DNA of 64,000 nt, taken from contig NZ_CP074371.1 in assembly GCF_018362975.1 (NCBI RefSeq), positions 992,001 through 1,056,000 of the forward strand, given 5' to 3'. The stretch is from Nocardia tengchongensis. Its GTDB lineage: Bacteria; Actinomycetota; Actinomycetes; Mycobacteriales; Mycobacteriaceae. Under the pieces are notes generated by a model. That model saw nothing but the letters and a program-made list of their open reading frames with translations. It was not told the DNA's origin and searched no databases. A program made the position numbers and the translations under genes. This document shows positions 20,054 to 29,188 of this stretch, piece after piece (within the stretch, counting starts at the first letter, position 1; each line of letters opens with the position of its first letter).

Positions 20054-21865
20054 ATGAGTCAGGGGCTGGCGCTCGGCATCACGGTCGGGTCGTCGAACAC
20101 GGTTGCCGTGACAACTTCGGGGGGACAACACAAGCTCCATACCCGGCCCAGCACGCTGGGCTCGGAGACGGAGCTTCCGGACAGTTTCCTGTCCCGGGTC
20201 GGGGATCCCGTGGACATCCGCACCAGCGACGGTTCCGCCGTCCGCGCCGCCGACCTGGTCGCGGGGGTCATCGGCCGCGTGGTGACGGACATGGGCCCGG
20301 CGGGCGCCTCGGTCGCCTGCTACCCGGCCTGGTGGTCGCAGCACACCGTGGAGGTGCAGCGGACCGCGCTCGATCGGGCGGGCCTGGAGGACGTGGCCCT
20401 GGTCCCGGAACCGGCGGCGGCGATGCGCTGGCTGCAGGACGTTCACGGGTCCAGCCGTGACGGCGCGATGGTGGTGTACGACCTCGGCGCGACCGGACTG
20501 ACCGTCTCGGTGGCCCGGACGGGCACCATGTCGGGCCTGCTCGGGGAGCCGGTCCGGACCACCGCCGTGGCGGGTTCCGAATTCGATCTGCTGACGATGC
20601 GTTATGTCCTCGCCTATGCGGTCGGCGAAAAGGATTTCGATCCTTTCGACCCGGTGGTGGAACAAGAATTGTCGGAGCTCCGGATTCGCTGCAAAATTGC
20701 GAAAGAAACTCTTTCCACTAATACGGCAACCATGGTGCCGGTGCGTTTGCCCATGCTCGGTGTCGCCGATGTGCGACTGGTTCGCGACGATATCGAGGAG
20801 CTGCTGCGGGGTCCGCTCCTCGGTTCGACCGACCTGGTCCGCGAGGCGCTGCGCCGGGCCGGACTCAGCACCGCCGACCTGGACGGCTTCCTGCTCATCG
20901 GCGGCGGCGCGAGCATCCCGCTGGTGACAGAAGTGCTGTCCACCGAATTCGGCGTCCCGGTCGCGGCCGCCGCCGACCCGGCGCACCTGAGCGCGCACGG
21001 CGCCGCCCTGCTGGCCGCCGACCTGCTCGCCGACATCACCGAAACCGAGGCGCACCCGGCCATCGCGATCGGCGGCCCGATCCACGCCGAGGCCGACACC
21101 GCGCTCGCGCCCTCGCGCACCACGGCGGGCCTGCCCCGCCGCCTCCCGACCGGCTCGCTACCGGAGCCTGCCGCCGAACCGCCGACCGCGGCCCCCCGCG
21201 TCGAGCAGACCGCGGAAACCACTGCCGCACCGCGCATTCCGGTGCTACCGGAACTGCCCGAGGCGGAAGCCGAGGGCGGCTTCCGGCACTGGAAGCGGCT
21301 GGCCGTGATCGGCGCCGCCGCCATCGCGGTGGCCGCGGTCGCGACCGGCTCGCTGGCCATGGGCACCGGCGCCCAGTCCACGCCCGCGAATACCGGAGGG
21401 ACGCAATCCCCTTCGACCTCGGCGGTCGCGTTGAACACGCCCGCGCCGAACGGCGGGGTCACCCCCTCCGGCACGCCGGGCACGCCCGCACAGGGCAGTC
21501 CGATCGCCGCGGTGAACTCGCCGCAACAGCCGGGGGCCACCCAGCCGGGCGGCACCCAGCCGGGCTCGCCCGCGCAGGCCGCCCCCGCGGGTGCACCGGG
21601 CGGACAGTCGGACACCCCTGCCCAGCAACAGAATCCGGCGCCCGAGCAGTCGCCGCAGACCCAGCAGACGCAACCCGCGCCCCAGCCGCAGCAGCCCGCC
21701 CCGGCGCAGCAGCAGCCGCCGGTGCAGACCATGCAGCTGCCATCGAACCCGGTCCCCGCCCCCGTGCAGGTGCCGGCGCCCCAGCTCCCCACGGGAGCCT
21801 TGAACAACGCCGTTGACGGACTCGGGAACGCGATTCCCCCGATCGTTCCGCATACCGGCCGCTGA
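20054..21865 (+). CDS. Membrane-anchored Hsp70-like protein with Pro/Gln-rich tail
   Basis: 603 residues from ATG 20054, preceded by AGGGGAA. Residues 1 to about 335 are an Hsp70 nucleotide-binding domain: LGITVGSSNTVAV (phosphate 1), VYDLGATGLTVSVART (phosphate 2) and LLIGGGASIPLVTEV (adenosine). The Hsp70 substrate-binding domain is absent. Instead a Pro-rich linker leads to one membrane helix near residue 418 (LAVIGAAAIAVAAVATGSLA) and a Thr/Pro/Gln-rich tail of about 165 residues that should be outside the membrane. The phosphate loops deviate from DnaK (DLGATGLT for DLGGGTFD), so ATPase activity is uncertain. Related proteins occur in other actinobacteria; function unknown. The IniR-like gene follows after 13 bp. 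Confidence 0.85.
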   Translation: MSQGLALGITVGSSNTVAVTTSGGQHKLHTRPSTLGSETELPDSFLSRVGDPVDIRTSDGSAVRAADLVAGVIGRVVTDMGPAGASVACYPAWWSQHTVEVQRTALDRAGLEDVALVPEPAAAMRWLQDVHGSSRDGAMVVYDLGATGLTVSVARTGTMSGLLGEPVRTTAVAGSEFDLLTMRYVLAYAVGEKDFDPFDPVVEQELSELRIRCKIAKETLSTNTATMVPVRLPMLGVADVRLVRDDIEELLRGPLLGSTDLVREALRRAGLSTADLDGFLLIGGGASIPLVTEVLSTEFGVPVAAAADPAHLSAHGAALLAADLLADITETEAHPAIAIGGPIHAEADTALAPSRTTAGLPRRLPTGSLPEPAAEPPTAAPRVEQTAETTAAPRIPVLPELPEAEAEGGFRHWKRLAVIGAAAIAVAAVATGSLAMGTGAQSTPANTGGTQSPSTSAVALNTPAPNGGVTPSGTPGTPAQGSPIAAVNSPQQPGATQPGGTQPGSPAQAAPAGAPGGQSDTPAQQQNPAPEQSPQTQQTQPAPQPQQPAPAQQQPPVQTMQLPSNPVPAPVQVPAPQLPTGALNNAVDGLGNAIPPIVPHTGR

Positions 21866-21878
21866 GAGTTGGTTCCTC

Positions 21879-24851
21879 GTGACAGGCGTTACCCCAGTCG
21901 CGCTCGATTCCCTTCCGGGCGCGCGAGAGATATTCCGGGACTTGGATTCCGGCGATTCCGGTGCGGTGCTGTATCTGATCCGCGGCCGCTCCGGCACCGG
22001 TAAGTCCACCCTGCTGGGCGCGATCCGGGCGCGGTTGCGCGCCCGCGGCGTCGCGCTCACCGACCATCCGGCGCAGGCGCCGCGCCCCTCGGGCGCGGAC
22101 CGCGCCGAGGACCTCACCGGCCGCCCCCGGATCGCCCTGATCGTCGACGACGCGCACACGCTCGGCCCGGCCGAGTTCGATCAGCTGTGCGCCGCCGCCG
22201 AAGCCGGGGAGTTCCCGGTGGTGATCGGACTGCGTCCGCGCCCGCACGACCCGCGCCTGCGCGGGCTCACCGATCTGGTGGCCCGCCGCGGCCGGGTGAT
22301 CGATCTGCGCGCCCTGGGCGCCACCGAGATCGCGCCATTCGCACGGGAATTGGGCATGATGGTGCCGCGCGGTCTGGCGCAGCACATTCATCGGCAGACC
22401 GGCGGCATCCACGGCGGCGTGGTAGCCGCCCTGACCGCCGCCTGCGCGACCCGCCTGGACGCGGGCGTGACCGCCGTCGATCAGGCGGTGACGGCGTGGG
22501 CGCGGACCCGGCTCGATGACGCCGACCCCGACCTGCTCGACGCCCTGGTGGTCGCGGCCATCGGCGCGGGCCTGGACACCGGGGAACTGACCGAGGTGCT
22601 CGACATCGCCCCGGCCGCCGCGCAGGGTCTGGTGGACCGGGCCCGGGGCAGCGCCCTGGTCACCGACGCCGACCTGCTGCTGGCCCCGGCGGTCGCGCCG
22701 CTGCGCACCCTGGTGGGTGACCGCCGCTTCCTGACCGTGGCCCGTCGCCTGCTGCACGCCCGCCTGGACGCCGGACTGCTGCGCGATCACACCGCGCTGC
22801 TGCTCGCCGAATCCGGTGTCCGCGACGAGCGGCTGGCCGGGTTCCTGTGCGCCGCCGCGGAACGCGCCGGTGACGAGGCGGTCCGGTATTACGCGGCCGC
22901 GGCCGCCGCCGGCGCCGATCCGGAGGGCCTGGCCGTGCGCTGGGCAGACGCCGCCGCCCGCCACGGCGACGGCGACACCGCGCTGCGGCTGGCCGAACCG
23001 AGCCTCGCGAATCCGGCGATCGCGCCGGCCGACCTGGCCGTCGCGGTCCGCGTCTGCGCCGGCGTCTGGACCCGGCGCGGCCTGGCCGATCGGGCGGCAC
23101 AGCTCTACACCTGGCTCGGGCCCGCCCGGGTGGGCGCGGACTGGGCGGTCGCGGCGACCGTGCTCTACCTGTCCGGCGATGCCCGTGGCGCACAGGAGCT
23201 CTCGGTCAATGCCGGGCAGTGGCCGCCCACCGAGGCCACCTCGCGGGCCGGGTCCATCGCACACGCGCTGTCCGATTCGATCGGATTGCCCGGCAGTCCG
23301 GGGTCGCAGCGGACCGGCGCGACGCAGACCGGTGCGAACGCGCACGGAATCGGCCGCGGCCACAACGGCATCCAGCACCCGACACCGTCCGGTGCTGCGG
23401 GCAATGGCCACGGCGGCACCGGATACCCCGCTGCCCCAGGCGCTCTCGACCGCTCCCGGCCCGGGCCGAGCCCGGCTACGACCGGGGCCCTCGGACGAGG
23501 AGCCTTCAACGCGGTCGCCGAACGCAATGGCGGTACGGTCGCGACAGGCGGCGACGCGCGCCCCGCGGTCACCGCCGCGCCGCCCACCGCCACCGCGGCG
23601 CAGCCCAATGGCTTCGGAACCGTATCGGCCCCAACCGGATTCACCGCCGAGATGCGGGCGGTCCCGCCCGCGACCCTGGCCGGTCAGCGTTTCGCGAACC
23701 CGGCACAGGCCCGCCGCGGCGCGGCCGTGTCGGCGGCCTCGGCGCTGATTCACGCCGCGCACTCCGGCCCGGCGCCGGCCGATGACGGCGGCGATCGCTT
23801 CCTGCCCTGCTCGGCGGTGTCGATCGCGGTGCTGTTGTGCCTGAGCATGGGTGATCCGCGGCGCGCCGCCGACGCCCTGCGCGGCGCGTCCCGCGATCCG
23901 CAGTCCCTGGTGCTGGGCGCGTGGGTCGCCATGCTGGGCGGCGACGAGCACGGTGCGGCGACGCTGGTGTCGGAAGTCCGGGTGGCGGAACTGGATCCGC
24001 GGGATCGGCTGCTCGCGCACGGCGTGATCGTCGGTCTGGCCCGGCGCAGCGGCGACCATGCCGCCCTCGCCATGGCCTGGCAGGCGGCGTACCCGCTGTT
24101 CGACGAGGTCGGCGCGGACCTGCTGGCGCTGCTGCCCATCGGTGAATTATGGCTGGCCGGAATCCGTTTGCGGGACGAGGCGCGGATGACCGCGCTGGTG
24201 ACCGCCGCCGACGAACTGCTGCGCCGGCTCGGCGAACCGCCGGTCTGGTCGAATGCCTTCCACTGGTATGCGATTCAGGCGGCCATCGCCCAGGAGAGCC
24301 CGGAAGCCCTGCTGCCGCACGCGCATCGGTTGAAGACGGCCGCGTCCGCGGGCGATCCGCAGGCCGCGGTGCTGGCCGACGCGGGCCGCACCTGGGTGCT
24401 GGTGTTGCGCGGTCAGGTGGTGCGGGATCGGGTGGAGGGCGCGGTGTCGCGTCTGGCCGGGCTCGGCCTGCGCTGGGATGCCGCCCGGCTGGCCAGTGAG
24501 GCCGCGCTGGCGGCCGGCGATTCGGCCACCGCGACCGCGCTGCTCAAGCTGGCCCGCACGGTGCGCGCGCAGTCCCGGCCGTCGGAATCGCCGGTGCGGG
24601 TGTCCGAGCCCGCGGCCCCGCAGGCGCGCCCGGAACCGGTCACCGATACCGTGCTGAGCGAACGCGAACGTGAAGTGGCCGAACTGGTGCTGCTCGGTTT
24701 GACGTACCGGGAGATCGGGGCTCGGCTCTACATCTCGGCCAAAACCGTGGAACATCACGTGGCCCGGATGCGACGTCGAATCGGTGCGAGCTCGCGTTCG
24801 GAGTTATTGTCAATGCTTCGCGCCATGGGTCACGGTTCACTCCTCGTCTGA
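21879..24851 (+). CDS. iniR: IniR-like STAND ATPase / LuxR-family regulator
   Basis: 990 residues from a GTG (VTGVTPVALDSLPGAREIF), 13 bp after the Hsp70-like gene; an ATG at 21813 in the same frame would overlap that gene. Walker A is IRGRSGTGKSTLL near residue 38, with a Walker B-like RIALIVDDAHTL. A long helical, TPR-like middle has a low-complexity Gly/Asn insert around residues 490-580. The C-terminus is a LuxR/GerE DNA-binding domain (LSEREREVAELVLLGLTYRE, then ISAKTVEHHVARMRRRIG). Position beside iniBAC and this architecture match mycobacterial IniR (Rv0339c), reported to activate iniBAC under envelope stress in response to free trehalose. The gene symbol rests on that resemblance. Confidence 0.82.
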   Translation: MTGVTPVALDSLPGAREIFRDLDSGDSGAVLYLIRGRSGTGKSTLLGAIRARLRARGVALTDHPAQAPRPSGADRAEDLTGRPRIALIVDDAHTLGPAEFDQLCAAAEAGEFPVVIGLRPRPHDPRLRGLTDLVARRGRVIDLRALGATEIAPFARELGMMVPRGLAQHIHRQTGGIHGGVVAALTAACATRLDAGVTAVDQAVTAWARTRLDDADPDLLDALVVAAIGAGLDTGELTEVLDIAPAAAQGLVDRARGSALVTDADLLLAPAVAPLRTLVGDRRFLTVARRLLHARLDAGLLRDHTALLLAESGVRDERLAGFLCAAAERAGDEAVRYYAAAAAAGADPEGLAVRWADAAARHGDGDTALRLAEPSLANPAIAPADLAVAVRVCAGVWTRRGLADRAAQLYTWLGPARVGADWAVAATVLYLSGDARGAQELSVNAGQWPPTEATSRAGSIAHALSDSIGLPGSPGSQRTGATQTGANAHGIGRGHNGIQHPTPSGAAGNGHGGTGYPAAPGALDRSRPGPSPATTGALGRGAFNAVAERNGGTVATGGDARPAVTAAPPTATAAQPNGFGTVSAPTGFTAEMRAVPPATLAGQRFANPAQARRGAAVSAASALIHAAHSGPAPADDGGDRFLPCSAVSIAVLLCLSMGDPRRAADALRGASRDPQSLVLGAWVAMLGGDEHGAATLVSEVRVAELDPRDRLLAHGVIVGLARRSGDHAALAMAWQAAYPLFDEVGADLLALLPIGELWLAGIRLRDEARMTALVTAADELLRRLGEPPVWSNAFHWYAIQAAIAQESPEALLPHAHRLKTAASAGDPQAAVLADAGRTWVLVLRGQVVRDRVEGAVSRLAGLGLRWDAARLASEAALAAGDSATATALLKLARTVRAQSRPSESPVRVSEPAAPQARPEPVTDTVLSEREREVAELVLLGLTYREIGARLYISAKTVEHHVARMRRRIGASSRSELLSMLRAMGHGSLLV

Positions 24852-24893
24852 CCTCGGCGCGGAGGACCGGACGCACCGAGTGAGGTAACGACG

Positions 24894-26039
24894 ATGGCGA
24901 CTGGCGTGGGCCTGCGGATCGCGGACGACGAATCCGTCGTCGCCGTGGTGACGGGCGACGACGCCACGCTCCCGGTGCACTACACCGTCCGCGAATCCGT
25001 GCTGCACATGTCCGACGACGGGGACGCCGTGCTCGGCGGCGAGGCGCCGGAGGGCTATACGCACTCCATTCGCGGCTTCGTCGGCGCGGTCGGCGACCCG
25101 GCCGGACTGCCGGTCGACGACGGCGAGGCCTACCGCGCCGAGGACCTGATGGCCACCGCGGTCTTCTGCCTCATCAGCCAGGCCGCCGAGCACCTGAACG
25201 GTCCCGCCGAGTTCTATCTGGCCCACCCGACCGGCTGGACCGAGGCGCACGCGCGGTCGCTGCGCGAGGCCCTCGACTATCTGGGCCTGAAGTCGGTGGT
25301 GCTGGTCAGCGAGCGCGACCTACCGCAGGCGGACGCGGAGACGGGCAAGACCCTCGCCTACAACGCGGCCCGTGCGGCCCTGGCGGCGGTGCTGTCCACC
25401 CCGGCCGGGCTGACGCCGCCCGATGCCACCGCGTCCGCCGTCAACGCCGCCGATGTCACCGATGTGCTGCCCGCACTGAAGGCTTCCGACTCGATGGCCC
25501 AAGCGTATTCGGCCGCGGTCGCCGCGGTCCCGGCCGCGACCGCCGCCGAACCGGCGGTGACCCGTTCGATTCCGGCGCCCGCGGTCCGGCACGCGCCGCG
25601 CGCCGGTCGCGGCCCGTACATCATCGCCGGGATCGCCGCGCTGATCGGTTTGCTGCTCGGTGGCATCGGGGTAGCTGCGGTGTGGCGCCAGGACGACTCG
25701 ACGCCCGGCCCGCCGCGCGGCGAGGTGCGTTCGGAGCCGGACGCCGCCACCGCGGGGGTGGCGCCGCCGCTGCTGCCGCCCACCGGTTCGCTGCATCCGA
25801 CCGCGGCCGCGCCCGTCGATCCGGCCGACGCCCCGGCGACCTCCGAAGCGCCGGCCACCACCACGCCGCCGCCGACCACCACACCGGAGCCGACCACCAC
25901 CCTGCCGCCGGTTCCGGCGACCACGCCGCCCACCACGACCCGTCCGTATCCGCCGGTCTACCAGTACCCGCCGGTGCCGACCTTCGGTCTGCCGCCGGCC
26001 CCGGTGCTGCAGGACCCGTGGGGACAGAGTCAGCGCTGA
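24894..26039 (+). CDS. Degenerate Hsp70-like membrane protein with Thr/Pro-rich tail
   Basis: 381 residues. The N-terminal ~165 residues look like the first lobe of an actin/Hsp70 fold (VGLRIADDESVVAVVTGDDA; AEFYLAHPTGWTEAHARSLR), but the second lobe with phosphate-2 and adenosine motifs is missing. One transmembrane helix lies near residue 245 (YIIAGIAALIGLLLGGIGVA), followed by a Thr/Pro-rich extracytoplasmic tail ending YPPVPTFGLPPAPVL. It therefore repeats the architecture of the protein at 20054 with half an ATPase. GAGGTAACG precedes the ATG. It follows iniR by 42 bp, probably in the same transcript. Function unknown. Confidence 0.72.
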   Translation: MATGVGLRIADDESVVAVVTGDDATLPVHYTVRESVLHMSDDGDAVLGGEAPEGYTHSIRGFVGAVGDPAGLPVDDGEAYRAEDLMATAVFCLISQAAEHLNGPAEFYLAHPTGWTEAHARSLREALDYLGLKSVVLVSERDLPQADAETGKTLAYNAARAALAAVLSTPAGLTPPDATASAVNAADVTDVLPALKASDSMAQAYSAAVAAVPAATAAEPAVTRSIPAPAVRHAPRAGRGPYIIAGIAALIGLLLGGIGVAAVWRQDDSTPGPPRGEVRSEPDAATAGVAPPLLPPTGSLHPTAAAPVDPADAPATSEAPATTTPPPTTTPEPTTTLPPVPATTPPTTTRPYPPVYQYPPVPTFGLPPAPVLQDPWGQSQR

Positions 26040-26088
26040 TTTCGTAGCGACCTTCCGAGGTTTGTGCCCTAAAGTGGTGCGCTGACCG

Positions 26089-26102
26089 ACCTTCCGGAAG
26101 GT
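26089..26102. promoter_or_regulatory. Perfect 14-bp palindrome upstream of the first S1 protease
   Basis: ACCTTCCGGAAGGT lies 57 bp before the protease start. The 10-mer CGACCTTCCG containing its left half also occurs at 26048-26057, giving one and a half sites. It could be an operator or part of a transcript end for the upstream gene; no regulator is assigned. Confidence 0.4.
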
Positions 26103-26158
26103 AACCGGATCCCGGGCCTGGAACGGTCGGTCTGCTGGGTGCACTACGAAGGGACTCC

Positions 26159-27508
26159 ATGCGCAAGTTCACGGCGCGCCGCGCCACGGTCCGAGCAGCC
26201 ACCGTCGCCGTTGCCTCGACCGTCCTATTGGGTCCCCTTCTGAGCACCGCCGGCGCCGAGCCGGCGTCCCCGGATCAGCTTGCCGCCGAAAGTCTTCCGG
26301 CCGAGCTGGTGACCGCCATCCAGCGCGATCTGAAGATGACGCCCGCCGAATACCTGGACCGGTCGGCCAAGGCCCAGCAGTTGCGGAACTACGCGACCGA
26401 CTTCCGCACCCAGCGCCCCGATGATTTCGCGGGCGCCTGGATGGGCACCGACGGCAAGCCGGTGCTGGCCGTCACCTCCCTCGACGCCGCCAAGATCGCG
26501 GCCGCCGACGGCTACCAGACCCGGCTGGCCCCGATCAGCGCCGACGGCCTGGAGAACTCGGTCGATCAGCTGAACCAGTGGATCACCGGTCTGCCGCGCG
26601 AGATCTCCGGCGCCATCAATTCGGTGGCCATCGACTTCCTCAACAGCCAGCTGGTGCTCAGTGTCGCCAACACCCCCGGCGGCCATTTGCTGAATCTGCC
26701 CACGCTGATCGCCAATATCAAGGTGATCCTGTCGCCGAACTCGGGCGGACCGGTGGAGCGGCGGCCGATGGGCGGCGACACCTACATCACCGCGCCGACG
26801 CCGCTCGACTCGTCGCTGCACGGCGTGGATGTGTGCTCGTTCGGATTCAACAGTGTCGATTCGGCCGGTAATGCCCTGAACATCAGTGCCGGGCATTGCA
26901 ATCCGAATGTCGACAAGGGCACCGGCGCCGACGTCTATCTGCCGAATGTCAAAAACCTGTTGGCCAGCCCGAAGGTCGGCAGTTTCGTGACCGCGAACCT
27001 GGGCGGTCGCAGCGCGCTCGACTATTCGGTGATCAAGCTCAATGACGACGCGGTGCGAGCCGGTATGGATCAGCCGTCGGTGCGCGGCGCCAATGGCACC
27101 ACCCTCACCATTACCGGTGTGGCCGACCCGATCACCGGCGCCCCGGTCTGCAAGTCGGGCCAGTCGTCCACCTTCACCTGCGGTTTCGTGGTGGCGGATC
27201 GGGTGGAGACGCAGCTGTACACCTCCGAGGGCCAGTCGAAGACGATCCGCGGTTTCGCGTCCAGCGCCTGCACTCTGGGCGGCGACAGCGGTGGCGCGAT
27301 CGTGACCGGCACACTGGCGCTGGGAATCACCAGCGGTTCGAATGCGGCGGACGCTCCGAACTGCAACGAAGCCAACACACAGCTGGCGCAGTACGGCGGC
27401 ACCGCGTCGCTGGGTATCCCGCTGCGCCCGATTCTGACCGATATCGACGCCAATTCCGGTGGCGGTGTGGGCAGCGGAATTCAGGTGCGCACGCGCTCGC
27501 ACGAGTGA
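26159..27508 (+). CDS. Secreted S1-family (chymotrypsin-like) serine protease
   Basis: 449 residues with a Sec-type signal peptide (positive RKFTARRATVR, hydrophobic core, likely cleavage after STAGA). A propeptide-like region of about 180 residues follows, as in alpha-lytic protease relatives (LPAELVTAIQRDLKMTPAEY). The protease domain has the triad His in NISAGHCNPN, Asp in SALDYSVIKLND and Ser in LGGDSGGAI, plus cysteines placed for disulfides (VDVCSFGF/SAGHC and the C-terminal pairs). Good AAGGGA site. A paralogue follows; both are downstream of the Hsp70-like/IniR genes but separately promoted, judging by the 119-bp gap and the terminator between them. Confidence 0.9.
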   Translation: MRKFTARRATVRAATVAVASTVLLGPLLSTAGAEPASPDQLAAESLPAELVTAIQRDLKMTPAEYLDRSAKAQQLRNYATDFRTQRPDDFAGAWMGTDGKPVLAVTSLDAAKIAAADGYQTRLAPISADGLENSVDQLNQWITGLPREISGAINSVAIDFLNSQLVLSVANTPGGHLLNLPTLIANIKVILSPNSGGPVERRPMGGDTYITAPTPLDSSLHGVDVCSFGFNSVDSAGNALNISAGHCNPNVDKGTGADVYLPNVKNLLASPKVGSFVTANLGGRSALDYSVIKLNDDAVRAGMDQPSVRGANGTTLTITGVADPITGAPVCKSGQSSTFTCGFVVADRVETQLYTSEGQSKTIRGFASSACTLGGDSGGAIVTGTLALGITSGSNAADAPNCNEANTQLAQYGGTASLGIPLRPILTDIDANSGGGVGSGIQVRTRSHE

Positions 27509-27530
27509 GTGATCGGCACTGAGTAGCGGA

Positions 27531-27558
27531 TTCGCGGCCCGTGGCGACGGGCCGCGAA
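27531..27558 (+). terminator. Terminator after the first S1 protease
   Basis: TTCGCGGCCCGT and ACGGGCCGCGAA form a perfect 12-bp stem with a GGCG loop, 22 bp after the stop codon. Confidence 0.8.
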
Positions 27559-27677
27559 AATCGGACATCCATCTCATTGGGTGTCAATCTGACATGCCCG
27601 CTGTTTGCCCTGCGAATACCGAAACGTCACCTGGCAATAAGTAGGCATAACGGTCCCGACACCATATAGTCGGGGCC

Positions 27678-29024
27678 ATGCTCCTGCCACGTATGCGCTC
27701 CTCCATGCCTGCCGCGGGCCGACGGCCGCGGTCCCTTGTCCGAACTGCGGCGATCGCGGCCACCGCGGTACTCGTCGCCGGACCCCTGGCGGCGAGCGCG
27801 CACGCGGAGCCTGAAACCCCCGCGACCCCGAATCTGCCGGCCGAACTGGTGGCCGCGATCACCCGCGATCTCAAGATCTCCCCGCAGGACTACCTGAACC
27901 GCGCCGACGTCGCGCAGAAGGTGGCCACCTTCGCCACCACCGCGCAGCGGCAGTTCCCGGATGTCTTCGGTGGCGCCTGGCTGGACGAGACGGGCAAGGC
28001 GGTCGTGGCGCTCGCTCCCGGCGATGCGCACGAGCAGGCCCGCAAGGCCGTGCAGGACGCCGGCTTCGTCGCCAAGGACGTCGCCAAGAGCGAGACCACG
28101 CTGCGCGGCGAGAAGAACGCCTTCCAGCAGTGGCTGAAGGACCAGCCGGAGTCGGTGTCGAAGTCGATCCGGGGCGTGGCCGTCGACAGCCTGAACAACA
28201 GCATCGCGGTGCGGGTCGACAAGGCCGACATCCCGCTCCCCGGTTTCGTGGACCCGGCCCGGGTCATCGTGATGGCCGCCCCGCCGGTCGGCGGCGAGGG
28301 CCAGGACGTGCCGAAGGCCGCCGAGATCGCCGGCGCCGGCCCGCGCGCCATGGCCGCCGGTGACGCGTTCGCCTCGGTCGCCGGTCGCATGTCGCTGCGC
28401 TGCTCGCTCGGCTTCAACGGCGTGGACGGCAACGGCAACGTCGTGAACATCACCGCGGGCCACTGCAACCCGAACATCCCCGCCACCGGCGGCGCGAACT
28501 CCCCGGGCGTGTTCCAGCTGGTCGGCGGCGAGAGCCTGGGCCCGCAGATGGGCTCGTTCCAGAAGTCGGTGCTGGGCAACCAGGACTACTCGATCATCGC
28601 CGTCAACGACCAGTTCCGTGACAGCTTCTCCAACCCGCTGGTGACCGTGCCGGGCGCGGCCCCGATCTCGGTGACCGGCGTGGCCGTGCCCGTCGTCGGC
28701 GCCCCGGTGTGCAAGTCGGGCGCACGCGCCGGCTTCAGCTGCGGTGTGGTGAACGCCGTCGACCAGTCCGTCCAGGTCGGCGACCGCCTGCTCACCCAGT
28801 CCTTCTCCGCCAATATCTGCGCCCTGCCCGGTGATTCGGGCGGCCCGCTGGTGACCGGCACCCTGGCCCTGGGCATCTCCAGCGCCTCCTCGGTCGCCGA
28901 CTACCCGATCTGCGAGATCCCGAACCTGATCGGTCTGATCACCGGCAACACCCCGCAGCTGTTCGCGCAGCCGGTGAGCACCGTGCTCTCCGACAACCCG
29001 GGCCTGCGGGTGCGCACCAGCTAG
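27678..29024 (+). CDS. Secreted S1-family serine protease (paralogue)
   Basis: 448 residues with the same plan as the preceding gene: signal peptide (RTAAIAATAVLVAGPLAASA, cleavage near AHA), prodomain (LPAELVAAITRDLKISPQDY) and protease domain with His in NITAGHCNPN, Asp in GNQDYSIIAVND and Ser in LPGDSGGPLVTGT. Codon use is more G/C-biased and uniform than in the first copy, suggesting stronger expression. The tandem paralogues probably arose by duplication. Targets are unknown. Confidence 0.9.
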   Translation: MLLPRMRSSMPAAGRRPRSLVRTAAIAATAVLVAGPLAASAHAEPETPATPNLPAELVAAITRDLKISPQDYLNRADVAQKVATFATTAQRQFPDVFGGAWLDETGKAVVALAPGDAHEQARKAVQDAGFVAKDVAKSETTLRGEKNAFQQWLKDQPESVSKSIRGVAVDSLNNSIAVRVDKADIPLPGFVDPARVIVMAAPPVGGEGQDVPKAAEIAGAGPRAMAAGDAFASVAGRMSLRCSLGFNGVDGNGNVVNITAGHCNPNIPATGGANSPGVFQLVGGESLGPQMGSFQKSVLGNQDYSIIAVNDQFRDSFSNPLVTVPGAAPISVTGVAVPVVGAPVCKSGARAGFSCGVVNAVDQSVQVGDRLLTQSFSANICALPGDSGGPLVTGTLALGISSASSVADYPICEIPNLIGLITGNTPQLFAQPVSTVLSDNPGLRVRTS

Positions 29025-29040
29025 GCACAGCATCCGCGAA

Positions 29041-29072
29041 AAGGCCGGTAGCTCAACCGCTACCGGCCTTTT
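29041..29072 (+). terminator. Rho-independent terminator after the second S1 protease
   Basis: AAGGCCGGTAGC pairs perfectly with GCTACCGGCCTT around a 6-nt loop, and a short T run follows. Starts 17 bp after the stop codon. Confidence 0.88.
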
Positions 29073-29188
29073 CGCATTCCTGGGTACCAACGGGGTCCCC
29101 GGAGGGCAGCGCTGGGGCGGCGGGCAAACAGTGGGACGGGAGTGATCGGGCGTGGTGGCGGCATCATCGGTTCGGGCATTCTGGAGTT

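Noticed and set aside
21459..24059. Minus-strand open frame of 866 codons opposite iniR
   Set aside because: Antisense shadow of the IniR-like gene with no recognisable motif.
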